A stretch of DNA of 33,845 bases from an uncultured Leifsonia sp. (GTDB lineage Bacteria; Actinomycetota; Actinomycetes; Actinomycetales; Microbacteriaceae), in the NCBI RefSeq assembly GCF_945957465.1, contig NZ_CAMFLC010000036.1, forward strand, positions 1-33,845. The letters run 5' to 3'. Below, piece after piece: positions 16,252 to 26,400 of this stretch; the stretch's first letter is position 1; every line of letters begins with the position of its first letter. The notes under the pieces are model-generated. The model saw only the letters and a program-made list of their open reading frames with translations, was not told where the DNA came from and did no database searches. A program made the position numbers and the translations under genes.

Positions 16252-17884
16252 TGCCGACATAGAGCAGGCGGCGCTCCTCGTCGACCTGCTCGAAGGTGGA
16301 GGCGTAGCTGATCGGCACGAGTCCCTCGGAGAGCCCGACCAGGTGCACGGAGTCCCACTCGAGGCCCTTGGCCGCGTGCAGGGTGGCCAGAGTCACGGCC
16401 GACAGCGTGGGCTCATGCTGGCCGGCCTGACGCGCCAGCAGCTCGTCCGTGAACCGCCGGAAGGTCGCTCCCTCCGGCATCTCGTCGACCAGTCCCATGA
16501 TCGCGTTCAGCGACTCCCAGCGCTCGCGCACCGCCCCGCGGCCCTCAGGCGGCCGCACCGACCAGCCGAGCGTGCGCAGGACGTCGCTCACCGATTTGAA
16601 CAGCGGCTCGTCGGTGGCGGCCACGCTGGCGGCACGGAGCGTCATGATCGCCTGCCGCACCTCCGGGAGGTCGAAGAAGCGCTTGGAGCCGCGCAACTGG
16701 TAGCTGATGCCGAGGTCGCCGAGCGCCTGTTCGAGAGCGGCGGCCTGGACGTTGACCCGATAGAGCACCGCGATGCTCTCGGGTCGGGCTCCCGCTGCGA
16801 GCTCCTGGGCGATCCTGTCCGCCACGGCGCGCGCCTCAGCGCGGTCGTCCTCGAACGAGTCGGGAGGCGGAACCCCGTCACCCGGGCGAGCGTCCTGGAC
16901 GGCGTGCAAGGTGAGAGCGCCCGAACGCCCGCGCATGAGCCGGTTCGCAGTGTCGACCACCGGCGGTACCGACCGGTAGTTCTGCTCCAGCCGCACAACG
17001 GTCGCCCCCGGGTGCTCGCGCTCGAAATCGAGGAGGTACTCGCTCCGAGCACCCGCGAACGAGTAGATCGTCTGACTGGCATCGCCCACGACGCACAGGT
17101 CGCGTCGCGTGCCGAGCCAGAGGCCGAGCAGCTGGTGCTGCAACGGCGAGACGTCCTGATACTCGTCGACGACGAAGAAGCGGTACTGCTCACGCACCTG
17201 CATCGCGACCGACGGCTCGGACTCGATCATCCCGGCGCAGACGAGCAGCACGTCCTCGAAGTCGATCTGCTTGCGCTCGTCCTTGAGCTCCTCGTACGTG
17301 CGGTGGAGGTCGATCAGCGTGTCCGCCGTCAGGGTGCCGGGCAACGGACGCGAGCCCAGGGCGGCGGCGTACTCCTCCAGGCCGAGGCCGGACACCTTGC
17401 GCCACTCGATCTCGGCGGCGACGTCGCGCAGGGTCGCCGTGTCCACTCGCACTCCCAGCTTCTCGGCGGCGTGGCCGAGGACGCGGCCCTTGCCGTCGAG
17501 CACGCTCGGGAGCTGACCGCCGACGACCTGCGGCCAGAAGTAGTTGAGCTGCGCCAGGGCCGCCGCGTGGAACGTGCGAGCCGCGACGCCTCCGGCGCCG
17601 AGTTGACGCAGCCGCCCGCGCAGCTCGGCCGCCGCCCGGTTGGTGAACGTCAGTGCCATGACACGGTTGGGCGTGAAGGCGCCGGAAGCGACCCCGTAGG
17701 CGATGCGGTGCGTGATCGCCCGGGTCTTGCCTGTCCCGGCGCCGGCGAGCACGCACACCGGCCCGAAGAGCGCCTCGGCCGCGACGCGCTGCTGCGCGTC
17801 CAGGCCCGCGAGGAGGGCCTCCGGACCGGAGGCGCGCGCCTCCCCCGGCGCACCACCCGTACTCACGGGGCGACTGTCACTCAC
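16106..17884 (-). CDS. uvrD2: UvrD2-type superfamily 1 DNA helicase
   Basis: A 592-residue SF1A 3'-5' helicase. Visible motifs are Walker A AGAGTGKT (47-54), ALTFTNRAAAEL (Ia), VVDEYQDVSPLQ (II), VVGDASQTIYSFAGA (III), EQNYRS (IV), TLHAAKGLEWDSV (V) and LLYVGITRAR (VI), so the motor is complete. It is shorter than mycobacterial UvrD2 (about 700 residues): I see neither the C-terminal HRDC domain nor the tetracysteine module. The start is a GTG 12 bases after the nudC stop, which makes a nudC-uvrD2 operon, the same pairing as Rv3199c-Rv3198c. No strong ribosome site is visible, so coupling to nudC is likely. A role in DNA repair or replication is inferred. Confidence 0.88.
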   Translation of the reverse strand: MSDSRPVSTGGAPGEARASGPEALLAGLDAQQRVAAEALFGPVCVLAGAGTGKTRAITHRIAYGVASGAFTPNRVMALTFTNRAAAELRGRLRQLGAGGVAARTFHAAALAQLNYFWPQVVGGQLPSVLDGKGRVLGHAAEKLGVRVDTATLRDVAAEIEWRKVSGLGLEEYAAALGSRPLPGTLTADTLIDLHRTYEELKDERKQIDFEDVLLVCAGMIESEPSVAMQVREQYRFFVVDEYQDVSPLQHQLLGLWLGTRRDLCVVGDASQTIYSFAGARSEYLLDFEREHPGATVVRLEQNYRSVPPVVDTANRLMRGRSGALTLHAVQDARPGDGVPPPDSFEDDRAEARAVADRIAQELAAGARPESIAVLYRVNVQAAALEQALGDLGISYQLRGSKRFFDLPEVRQAIMTLRAASVAATDEPLFKSVSDVLRTLGWSVRPPEGRGAVRERWESLNAIMGLVDEMPEGATFRRFTDELLARQAGQHEPTLSAVTLATLHAAKGLEWDSVHLVGLSEGLVPISYASTFEQVDEERRLLYVGITRARRRLRLSWAQRSNQPGRPSSRQPSRFLAELAPPRATPRSELPAE

Positions 17885-17896
17885 GACGGCCGTCGC

Positions 17897-18919
17897 TCAC
17901 GGGGCGGCCGGCGGCTCGTCGAGCGATCCGCCGTACCAGTCCTCGATCAGTGCGCGCGCGATCGACGACCGCCCGGGCAGGATCACCTGGTCGCGCGCCT
18001 CCCACAGCTCGACGCGACTGAACCAGCGCAGGTCGAGGATCTCCTCACCGTCGGGCGCCAGCGCTGCCGGCGGCTGGTCGTCGGCCAGACGCGCCGACAT
18101 GCCCACCATCACGGACGCCGGGAACGGCCAGGGCTGCGAGCCCTTGTAGCGGGCGTCGACGACCCGGACGCCCGCCTCCTCGAAGATCTCGCGCTCGACG
18201 GCGGACTCGAACGACTCGCCGGGCTCCACGAAGCCGGCGAGCAGCGAATACCGGGAGTTCTCCCACATCGCGTTCGACCCGAGCAGCAGCCGGTCGTCCG
18301 CATCGAGCACGGTGACGATCACGGCGGGGTCGGTGCGCGGGAACACTTCCGAGCCGTCTTCGAAGCAGCGGCGGACCCAGCCCGCCTGCTCGACGACGGT
18401 GGGGGTTCCGCATCGCGGGCAGTGCGTGTGGGACGCATGCCAGTTCGCGATCGCGAGGGCCTCGGTGAACAGCCCGGCGTCGCGGTCGCTGAGAGCGGTG
18501 GCGACCGTGCGCAGGTTGCCCCAGCGTGCCTCGTCCGGCTCCAGCTCGGCCGCGGCGGCATCCGTGAGCACCTCGAGGACGACGGCCGAGCCGGCCGGTT
18601 CGCCCGGCGCGTCCACCAGCGTGCGTCCCAGGTAGACGCGGAGCAGCGCAGCGGTCACCCGCTCCACGGGCAGCAGGTCGAGGGCGGCGGGTCCGGCGCC
18701 GGGAGCGCTCCAGCCGTCGGAGGCGGGCGTCGCCGCTGCGACGCTCTCCGGCGTGAGGAGGGCACGGCCCTTCCAGAGCGCGAGGACGCGCGTGGTCGGC
18801 TCCTCCCACAGCTCGTCGAACAGAGCGGGCCGGGAACGCGCGGCGTGGTCGCGGTCGATCGCGTGACGCGAGAGCGGGAGCGCGGCGAGCGGCAGCGCGG
18901 ACGTCGGAGCGGACGACAT
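17897..18919 (-). CDS. nudC: NADH pyrophosphatase / NAD-RNA decapping Nudix enzyme
   Basis: NudC hydrolyses NAD(H) to NMN(H) and AMP and removes NAD caps from RNA. The 340-residue protein has a zinc-ribbon region, C167-P-R-C170 ... C185, a Nudix box GX5EX7REVXEEXGV at 229-251 (FVEPGESFESAVEREIFEEAG), and the NudC signature SQPWPFP at 261-267. The fourth ribbon Cys is replaced (CFEDGSE), which as I recall is common in actinobacteria. I chose ATG 18919, with GAAGGGA six bases upstream; the frame is open for 22 more codons. It heads an operon with uvrD2 and is divergent from the phosphotransferase-like gene. Confidence 0.92.
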   Translation of the reverse strand: MSSAPTSALPLAALPLSRHAIDRDHAARSRPALFDELWEEPTTRVLALWKGRALLTPESVAAATPASDGWSAPGAGPAALDLLPVERVTAALLRVYLGRTLVDAPGEPAGSAVVLEVLTDAAAAELEPDEARWGNLRTVATALSDRDAGLFTEALAIANWHASHTHCPRCGTPTVVEQAGWVRRCFEDGSEVFPRTDPAVIVTVLDADDRLLLGSNAMWENSRYSLLAGFVEPGESFESAVEREIFEEAGVRVVDARYKGSQPWPFPASVMVGMSARLADDQPPAALAPDGEEILDLRWFSRVELWEARDQVILPGRSSIARALIEDWYGGSLDEPPAAP

Positions 18920-18986
18920 CGAGATCCCTTCGGGGGCAGAGCGGATTGCAAGGCGTGGCGGAACGACCCACGCGGGGAAGTCCATT

Positions 18987-18993
18987 TAGCCTA
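18987..18993. promoter_or_regulatory. Overlapping divergent -10 elements (nudC and pseudokinase)
   Basis: TAGCCT (plus, 18987-18992) ends six bases before ATG 18999, which predicts a leaderless mRNA for the rightward gene. Read on the other strand, 18988-18993 is TAGGCT, which could serve nudC with a leader of roughly 60 bases that carries its ribosome site. Confidence 0.45.
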
Positions 18994-18998
18994 GGTCC

Positions 18999-20048
18999 AT
19001 GGCCAGATCCCCTCTCACTCTAGCCGCGCTGGCCAGCTCGGCCGTGCCCGACCTCACCGTCTCCGGTGCCCGTGGTCACTCCGCCGACGGCGCAGGCGAG
19101 TTCGACTCCGCGGTGCTCACGTCGCCGGACGGCAGCGAGCGAATCGTGCGGGTGCCGCTCACTCAGGCGGCCGAGACGGAGCAGAGCTCCGACCTCGTCG
19201 CGCTGCGCGCTCTCACGACCGGAATCCGCAGCCGGCTGCCGTTCGACGTGCCCACCTACCTGGGCCAGACACCCGTCGGGGGCACCCGCGCGATCGTCTA
19301 CGACTTCCTTCCCGGCGAGCACGTCGCGGTCGAAGACGTTCCGCCGGGCGACGGGCTGGCCGGCTCGATCGGCCACGCCATCGCGGCCATCCACACCCTC
19401 CCCACCAGCTTCGTCGGCGAGGCGGGTCTCCCCGTGCTCTCGGCGGCCGAGTGCCTCTCGTCGACGGCCGCGCTCATCGAGTCGGCCGCCGCGACCGGAA
19501 AGCTGCCCGCTGCCCTGCGCGAGCGCTGGCGCGACGCCGTCGCCGACCACTCGATCTGGCAGTTCCAGCCGACCGTGATCAACGGCGCGCTGTCTGCGGA
19601 CTCGTTCCTCATCGAGGGCGAGACGGTCGACGCCGTCCTCGGCTGGTCCGCGCTCCGCGTCGGCGACCCTGCGCGTGACCTGCACTGGTTGCTGGCGATG
19701 AACCCGGAGGCCACGGACGGCGCGCTGATCGCCTATGCGTCCACCCGCCAGGTCGCCACCGACCGTCAGTTCACCCAGCGTGCGATGCTGTACGCCGAGC
19801 TGGAGGTCGCGCGCTGGCTGCTGCACGGCCGCGAGCTGCGCGACCAGAGCATCGTGGACGACGCGGTGCAGATGCTCGACGGCCTGGTCGACCGGGTCCA
19901 CAGCAACGCCGTCACGCCGCTGTCGACGGCGACCGGGCCGATCATGGCGATCGACGACGTCGAGGCCATGCTCGACCGCACACCCGGAGACCGCGCAGCC
20001 GTCCGGCCGGGCGGCATGCGCCCGGTCGACGACTCCGCCGCCGGCTGA
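18999..20048 (+). CDS. Phosphotransferase-fold protein, probable pseudokinase
   Basis: A 349-residue protein related to aminoglycoside/macrolide phosphotransferases (APH fold), with the N-lobe at 1-105 and the hinge near AIVYDFLPGE. The C-lobe keeps the scaffold (VGDPARDLHWL at 221-231) but not the chemistry: the catalytic HGD loop reads N195-G196-A197, the Mg-binding Asn is Ser202, and the IDW/DFG-equivalent Asp is Gly215 (AVLGW). As read it should not transfer phosphate; a binding or regulatory role is more likely. It may still be annotated as a phosphotransferase or macrolide resistance gene, which I would not accept. Its mRNA is probably leaderless. It faces adnB tail to tail, with 73 bases between. 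Confidence 0.78.
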   Translation: MARSPLTLAALASSAVPDLTVSGARGHSADGAGEFDSAVLTSPDGSERIVRVPLTQAAETEQSSDLVALRALTTGIRSRLPFDVPTYLGQTPVGGTRAIVYDFLPGEHVAVEDVPPGDGLAGSIGHAIAAIHTLPTSFVGEAGLPVLSAAECLSSTAALIESAAATGKLPAALRERWRDAVADHSIWQFQPTVINGALSADSFLIEGETVDAVLGWSALRVGDPARDLHWLLAMNPEATDGALIAYASTRQVATDRQFTQRAMLYAELEVARWLLHGRELRDQSIVDDAVQMLDGLVDRVHSNAVTPLSTATGPIMAIDDVEAMLDRTPGDRAAVRPGGMRPVDDSAAG

Positions 20049-20121
20049 CCGCCCCCTCACCTCAGCTCCTCACCGCTCCCCTCCCGCCGCGCGGCCACCT
20101 TCCTCGTGAGGGGCACGAGCG

Positions 20122-23100
20122 TCAGCGGGTCGCGGCGGCCCACAACTCCGCGAGCTCGTCCTCCGAGTACAGGCGACGCGGGCGGATCACGCGGTCGTCG
20201 GCCACGAAGTAGAAGACCGCGTCGATGCGTCCCGGGTCGATTCCCGCGTGACGGGCATAGGCGAGGCGATACAGGGCGAGCTGCAGCTGCTTGCGCTCCA
20301 GGTCGTCGTCGTCGCGCGGCGCCTTGCCGGTCTTCCAGTCGACGATCTGCACATCGTGCTCGCCGTCGCCGTCGTCCGGCCCGAGTGCGTACACCGCATC
20401 GAGCTTGCAGACGACGACCTGCCCGGCCAGTGTCACGTGGATCTCGAGCTCGACCTCCTGCGGCGCCCTCGCGGCCCACTCGCTCGCCGCGAACGTCGCC
20501 TGCAGGTCGGCCAGGGCCTCGGCGCCGAGCAGCTCGCCGGCGGGATCGTCCAGTTCTGTCGCGGCCGAGTCGAGCACGTCGGAGGCCCCGCCCGGCACGC
20601 CGTAGCGCTCTTCGACCCAGCGGTGGAAGAGCGTACCGAGACGCGTCTGCCGGTACGGCCGTTCGGGCATCGGCCGGCGCAGCCGGCCCGCGACACCCGC
20701 CGGGTCGCTCACGAAGTCTTTGAACCGCGAGGCGGGGATCCGCGTCGGCAGCTCGACGAGGCCGTCCTCGGCCTCCCGGCGGGCGCGCTCGGCGAGCAGC
20801 AGGTCGACGTCCAGGGCGTAGACCCCGCCGTCTCCCGGGCCGCGCTCACGTGCAGCGCGGACCGCCTCGGCAGCGGCCTCCACCCGGGTGCGGCGCGGGC
20901 CCAGTGGATCGAGCGGCCACACGACGGTACGCGACTCGGGTGCGAGCGGGTTCTCGTCCACGTCGTCGCACGCCGGGAACGCGTCGGGCGGCAGCAGACC
21001 CGCCTGCTGCAGTTCGAGCAGGTAGGCGCCGGGCCCGCGCGGACGCGACTGCGTCGACCAGTACGAGCCGCTCAGCAGAAGGCTCTCGCGCGCCCGCGTC
21101 ACGGCCACATAGATCAAGCGGCGCTGCTCGTCGAGGTGTCGGCTCACATTCGCGGCTTCGAAGTCCGAGATCGCTTCGTCGACCTGCTTCTGGTCCTCCG
21201 CGGTGCGCCACGGCAGAACGGGCAGTTCGGCCGAGTCGCCCCGGAACTCGTTCGGCAGCTGGCCGAACGCCAGCCAGCCGCGCTTGCTCTGGGGCGGCCC
21301 CGGCAGCTCGCCGTCGACGAGCCGCGGCACCGCGACGACGTCCCACTCCAGCCCTTTCGCACCGTGGATGGTGAGGATCTGAACCGTGCCCGGCTCGGGG
21401 TCCTCGCTGCGTGGCGCGAGGTTGTCGCGCTGCTCGGCCTCGGCGAGCCAGGCGAGGAAAGAGCCGAGCGTCGCCCGGTCGTCGCTGGCGAGGTACGAGG
21501 CCACCTGCTCGGCGAAGGCGTCGAGCGACGCCTGTCCGAGCTGCGCCGACTCGTTCGCCGCGACCTCGATGTCGAGTCGCAACTCCTGCTGCACGAGCGT
21601 GACCAGATCGAGGAGGTCGAGGCCGGAGTGCGACCGCAGCTGGTCGAGTTGACGTCCTGCGGAGCGAAGACGCTCCAGCCCGACGGGGCTGAACCCGGCC
21701 AGCTGGCCGTGACCGTCCGGGGCCTCCACCACGAAGTCGAGCGCATCGACGAGGGACGCCGACTCCTCGGCCACGACCGATCCTCGCAATCGCTCGCGGA
21801 CCTCCGGGTCGAGGGTCTGGAAGCGATGGTCGCGGGCGGCCAGCCAGCTCGCGACCCGACGCAGCGCCGCGATGTCGCGCGGGCCGATGCGCCAGCGCGC
21901 CCCGGTCAGGAGCCGGATCAGCTCGGAGCCGGCGGTGGGGTCGTGCATGACCCGCAGGGCACTGACCAGGTCGGCGACGACGGGCTGCTCCAGCAGGCCG
22001 CCGAGACCGAGCACGTGATAGGGCACCCCGCGCTCGGCGAGCGCACCGGTGAACGCGTCGATCTTCTTGATCGAGCGGCAGAGCAGCGCGGCCGACGGAG
22101 GCCGGCCGGTGCGATCACGTCGGGCCAGCCGTGCGCGCAACCACTCGGCGATCGCCGCCGCTTCGTCCTCCACGGTCTGCTCGAACACGTGGTCGAGCTC
22201 GCCGGCCGCCGCCCCGGGGCGCGGCTGCAACTGCTCCACCTGCACCGGCGACCCGGCCGAAAGCGGTGCGACGAGGGTGTTCGCCGCGTCGAGCACCCGC
22301 GTCGGGTTCCGCCAGCTGGTGCTCAAGGCATAGGACGCCGCACCGTCCCGGCCTCCGCCGAAGTCCACGGGGAACCGACCGAGGTTGGCGGCGCTCGCGC
22401 CGCGCCAGCCGTAGATCGACTGATGCGGGTCGCCCACCGCCATGACGGCCTCGCCGGCGAACAGCGCGGCGAGCAGCCGCGTCTGCACCACAGAGGTGTC
22501 CTGATACTCATCGAGCAGGACGACCCGGTAGCGCCGGCGGTAGTCGTCGACCACGGCAGGGATGCGTTCGCACACCGAGAGGGCCAGTGCGACCTGGTCC
22601 GAGTACTCCACGAACCCGCGGCGGCGCTTCTCGTCGGCGAACCGCTCGGCCAGGTCGAGCAGCGGGGGCAGCGAGCCGACCGCGGCGACCGCCGCGCGCA
22701 CGGAGGCGTAGGCGTCCTTGACGCGTGCGCTGCCGGTCGGCAGCTCGAGCAGGCCGCCGAAGCCCTCGATCATCCGGTGCACGTCACGGGCGTCGGCGAC
22801 GTTCTCGCTCAGAGCGCGGCTGAGCTCGAGCACGGCGGTGGTGACCGCATCGACGCTCTTGTCGAGCTCGACCAGCCGGTCGTCCGAGCTGGCGACGACG
22901 ACACGGCGGGCGAGCTGCCAGGCGGACGCCTCGCTGAGCACCGCCGACTCCGGCTCACGGCCGATCAGGAGGGCGTTCTCGCGGAAGATCGCGTTGGCGA
23001 AGGCGTTGTAGGTGGCGATCTCCGGGGCGTCGAACGGATCGAAGACGACATCCGTCAGGCCGGAGGCGGCCAGCTGCTCGATGCGGCGCCGCACGCGCTC

Positions 23101-23460
23101 GGCGAGCTCGCCGGCCGCCTTGCGGGTGAACGTCAGTCCCAGGATCTCCGGGACCCGCACAAGGCCGTTGGCGAGCAGCCAGACCACGCGATTCGCCATC
23201 GTCTCGGTCTTGCCGCTGCCGGCCCCCGCGACGACGATCGCCGGCGCGAGCGGCGCCTCGATCACCGCCTCCTGTTGCGATGTCGGACGCGGCAGGCCCA
23301 GCGCCTCGGCGATCTCCGCGGCGCTCAGCCGGCGGGAGGGGCGCGTCGGCGCCGTGTCTTCTGCCGCTGCCGCGAACGCCAACTCGACGAGATCGAGGCC
23401 TGCCCGCTCGTCGGCGACCCCGGGCTGATCGGCGAGGTCCAGAAGTCCGTCGTCGTTCAT
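20122..23460 (-). CDS. adnB: AdnB-like helicase-nuclease subunit
   Basis: A 1112-residue UvrD-type motor joined to a C-terminal RecB-family nuclease, the active motor of the AdnAB complex that resects DNA double-strand breaks in actinomycetes. Walker A is AGAGSGKT (78-85), motif II is LLDEYQDTS, motif III AVGDPHQSIYGWRGA, motif V LTIHGAKGLEWDVV and motif VI YVAVTRARESL; all appear intact. The nuclease shows LGTLFHRWVEE, KLDAVYAL and IVDWKTGKAP followed by QLQLALY, the expected metal-binding and catalytic residues. I assign AdnB because it is the second gene and its partner has the weaker motor, as in mycobacteria (Rv3202c-Rv3201c). ATG 23460 has GGGAAGG nine bases upstream and lies 28 bases after the adnA stop. 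Confidence 0.88.
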   Translation of the reverse strand: MNDDGLLDLADQPGVADERAGLDLVELAFAAAAEDTAPTRPSRRLSAAEIAEALGLPRPTSQQEAVIEAPLAPAIVVAGAGSGKTETMANRVVWLLANGLVRVPEILGLTFTRKAAGELAERVRRRIEQLAASGLTDVVFDPFDAPEIATYNAFANAIFRENALLIGREPESAVLSEASAWQLARRVVVASSDDRLVELDKSVDAVTTAVLELSRALSENVADARDVHRMIEGFGGLLELPTGSARVKDAYASVRAAVAAVGSLPPLLDLAERFADEKRRRGFVEYSDQVALALSVCERIPAVVDDYRRRYRVVLLDEYQDTSVVQTRLLAALFAGEAVMAVGDPHQSIYGWRGASAANLGRFPVDFGGGRDGAASYALSTSWRNPTRVLDAANTLVAPLSAGSPVQVEQLQPRPGAAAGELDHVFEQTVEDEAAAIAEWLRARLARRDRTGRPPSAALLCRSIKKIDAFTGALAERGVPYHVLGLGGLLEQPVVADLVSALRVMHDPTAGSELIRLLTGARWRIGPRDIAALRRVASWLAARDHRFQTLDPEVRERLRGSVVAEESASLVDALDFVVEAPDGHGQLAGFSPVGLERLRSAGRQLDQLRSHSGLDLLDLVTLVQQELRLDIEVAANESAQLGQASLDAFAEQVASYLASDDRATLGSFLAWLAEAEQRDNLAPRSEDPEPGTVQILTIHGAKGLEWDVVAVPRLVDGELPGPPQSKRGWLAFGQLPNEFRGDSAELPVLPWRTAEDQKQVDEAISDFEAANVSRHLDEQRRLIYVAVTRARESLLLSGSYWSTQSRPRGPGAYLLELQQAGLLPPDAFPACDDVDENPLAPESRTVVWPLDPLGPRRTRVEAAAEAVRAARERGPGDGGVYALDVDLLLAERARREAEDGLVELPTRIPASRFKDFVSDPAGVAGRLRRPMPERPYRQTRLGTLFHRWVEERYGVPGGASDVLDSAATELDDPAGELLGAEALADLQATFAASEWAARAPQEVELEIHVTLAGQVVVCKLDAVYALGPDDGDGEHDVQIVDWKTGKAPRDDDDLERKQLQLALYRLAYARHAGIDPGRIDAVFYFVADDRVIRPRRLYSEDELAELWAAATR

Positions 23461-23488
23461 GGCCGATCGCCTTCCCTGCGCTCCCGTT

Positions 23489-26400
23489 TCATGCGCTCAC
23501 CGCCGGAACCAGATGGATGCGATAGCTGTACGCGGCGTGCGGGTCCCGGTCGCCCAGGTCGACCACGCCGGCGAACGTGGCGCCGGCCATGCCCTCCGCT
23601 GCGACGGCGACGCGCTCCTCCAGTCGCCGCAGCGCCTCCTCGTCGACGCGTTCCTGCACGACCTCCCGATACGCCTTGCCGCGCACGCCCTTGGCGACGA
23701 AGAGCAGCTTGGCGCCGCCCGGAGGCCGTTCGCCGGCCTCCACGGCGCCGTGCTCGAGTGCGAGCTGATACGCGCCCAGCTGTGCGTGGGAGGCCGTCTC
23801 GGCAGCGCTCGGGACGCTGCGTCCGGTCTTCAGGTCGACGATCACGACCGCGCCGTCCGGAGTCTCCTCGACCCGGTCGATCTTGCCGCTGATGCGGGCG
23901 CGCCCGAGGTCGAGCTCGAAAGCGCCCTCGGAGCCGAGCAGGCGGCCGCCCGCACGACGGAAGTCGCGCAGATACTCCGACACACCTGCGACCAGCCCCT
24001 GCGTGCGGCGTCGCTCGCGCTCCTCGATCCACGGCGACTCGAACTGCAGCTGGGTCCAACGGCGCTCGATGCCGGCCCACAGCACGTCGACGCTCGTCTC
24101 GTCGGTCGCTCCGGCCTCTTCGAGGACCGCGTGGACGACCGTGCCGATGCCGGCCGCAAGACCGCTCGGCGACGCCGCCATCTCATCGATGAACCACACC
24201 AGCGGCGACTTCTCGAACGTCCCCAGGCGCGATGGCGACACCTTCACCATCGCCTCCGGATCGTCCAGGTCGACGAGGGGCTCCGTCGTCGACGGCTCGA
24301 CCAGGCCGTACCACTCGGAGGGGTCGGCACCCTCCACGCCTGCGTCGGCCAGCCGCGCGAGTGCGTCGGCCGCATCCGGCGACCCGGTCGTCACGAGCCG
24401 GCGGCGCAGCCGGCCGACCATGCCCCGCAACGAAAGCGGGTGGATGCCCGGATCGTCGTCTTCGACGGCGAGTTCGGCGGCCAGCCGGAGGAACGGGGAA
24501 GGCTGCTCGTCGTCGTTGGCGGTCGCGGTCAGCAGCACCTGACGGCGTGCCCGCGACACGGCGAGGGCGAACATGCGCAGTTCGTCGCCGAGCACCTCGG
24601 CCCGCTCGTCCGCGGTCTCGGGATGGCGGCCCGCCAGGGCGTCGTCGAGTTCCTGCGGGTGCAACAGCGAACCGCGCAGCCGCAGGTTGGGCCACACGCT
24701 CTCTTGGAGGCCCGCGACCGCGACCACCTCGAACTCCCGTCCGACCGTGGCGCTCGGGGTGCAGACGAGGACCGCGTCTCCGGTGGTGCGCGCCGCGAGC
24801 GTGTCCTCCGGAACCTCGGCCCCCAGCAGCTCGACGACGAAGTCGGCCGCCGGCCGTTCGGGCGACCGCTCGACGAACCGGCGGGCGGCGGTGAAGAGCG
24901 CGACGACACCGTCGAGATGCCGGTCGGCCTCGTCCGCGACGATGCCGGAGCGCCCCGACTGCTCGAGCCAGCGCGACGCGAGGCCGCTGCGCTCCCACGC
25001 GTGCCAGAGCAGCTCCTCGATCGTGGCCCCGGCCGCGGCCTTCTGCCGGCAGCCGCGCAGCGTCTCGGCGAGCCGCGCCGCACGGCGGGCCGGCGAGGAG
25101 TCGATCGTCGCGAGGTGCGCCGGCTCCGCGAGCGCCTCGACCAGGAGGTCGTCGCCCGGCCGGTTGCCCTCGCCGGCAAGCTCTTCCTGACGCAGCGCGA
25201 GGCGCAGTCGCCTCAGGCTGATGGCGTCGAGACCCCCGAACGGCCCGAGCAGCAGCTCGGTCGCCACTTCCGGGGTCAGCGTTTCAGGGCCGAGGGCCAC
25301 CCCCGCGATGGTGACGAGCTGGCGAGCGGCGTAGTCGTCACGCAGCGGCCGGCCGGCGATGCTGGTCGTCGTCGGCACCTCCGCTACGGCGAGTGATCGC
25401 GCGAGGCCGGGGATGTGGGCTCCCGACCGCACCACGACGGCCATGCTGCTCCACGGCACACCGTCGATGAGTCTCCGCTCCCGAAGCAGGCGCGCGAGCC
25501 GCGCCGCCTCGGCAGGTGCGGACGACGCCCGCACCACGACGATCTCGGGCCCGGCGTCCTCCGCCGGCCGACGGGCCGGCACGGCGACGCGGTGCACACC
25601 GGCGGCCGCGGTGCCGATGCGCTCGGTGACGCGGGAGGTCAGCTCGCGCAGCACAGGCGTCTGGCGGTGCGCCGTGCCCAGGACGATGCGCGTCACCGGA
25701 ACGCCGAGGCGCGAGCCGAGCTGTCCGAGCGCGGACACCTCCGCCCCGCGGAAGGTGGTGGAGGCGACGTCGGGGTCGCCGAACGCGATCACCGCGACGC
25801 CACGGGCGGCGACGGCGCGCAGCAGGGCGATGGTGGCCACCGTCGCCTCCTGGAGGTCGTCGACGAAGAGGGCGCGCAGACCGTCGAGGGCGCTGCCCTC
25901 GCGCACGACGGAGACGGCGGAGGCGATCAGCTCGGCCGAGTCGACGAACCCGCCGCGGAAGCTGTCGAGGACGCTCTGGTACTCGGCGATGAACCGAGCG
26001 GCCGCCCTCCACTCGTCACGACCGGTGATCGCCCCGAGCTCGGCGAGGCGGCCGGGGGTCACACCGCGCTCCGCGCAGCGGCCGATGAGCTCGCGGAGCT
26101 CGGTCCGGAAGCCGCGCAGCACGCGCACCTCTGGACCCAGCGACTCCGGCCAGGCCGGCCCGGTGCCGTCCTCCAGATGGCCGTTCAGCAGCTCGGCGAT
26201 GATCTGGTCCTGGTCGCCTCCCGTCAGCAATCGGGGCGGCTCCCAGCCCATTCGCTTCGACTGCTCGCCCACCAGCTGGAACGCGAGCGAGGTGGCCGTG
26301 CGCGCGAGCGGGCCGGGCGTCGGCACGCCCAGCCGCAGGGCGATGCGGTCGCGCAGCGCCGTCGCGGCGGTGCGCGAGGCGCTCAGCGCGAGAACCTGGG

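Noticed and set aside
18999-20048. Macrolide or aminoglycoside resistance kinase
   Set aside because: The catalytic Asp, Mg-binding Asn and second Asp are all replaced, so a resistance function is not supported.
20052-20114. Terminator formed by CCCCTCAC and GTGAGGGG between the pseudokinase gene and adnB
   Set aside because: The arms are about 45 bases apart with no closing structure, so it is probably chance in GC-rich DNA.
20248-23892. A 1214-codon open frame on the plus strand across adnB and the adnA end
   Set aside because: It runs antisense to two well-supported helicase-nuclease genes, has low-complexity Arg/Gly/Val/Asp composition and no recognisable domain; it is a GC-skew shadow.
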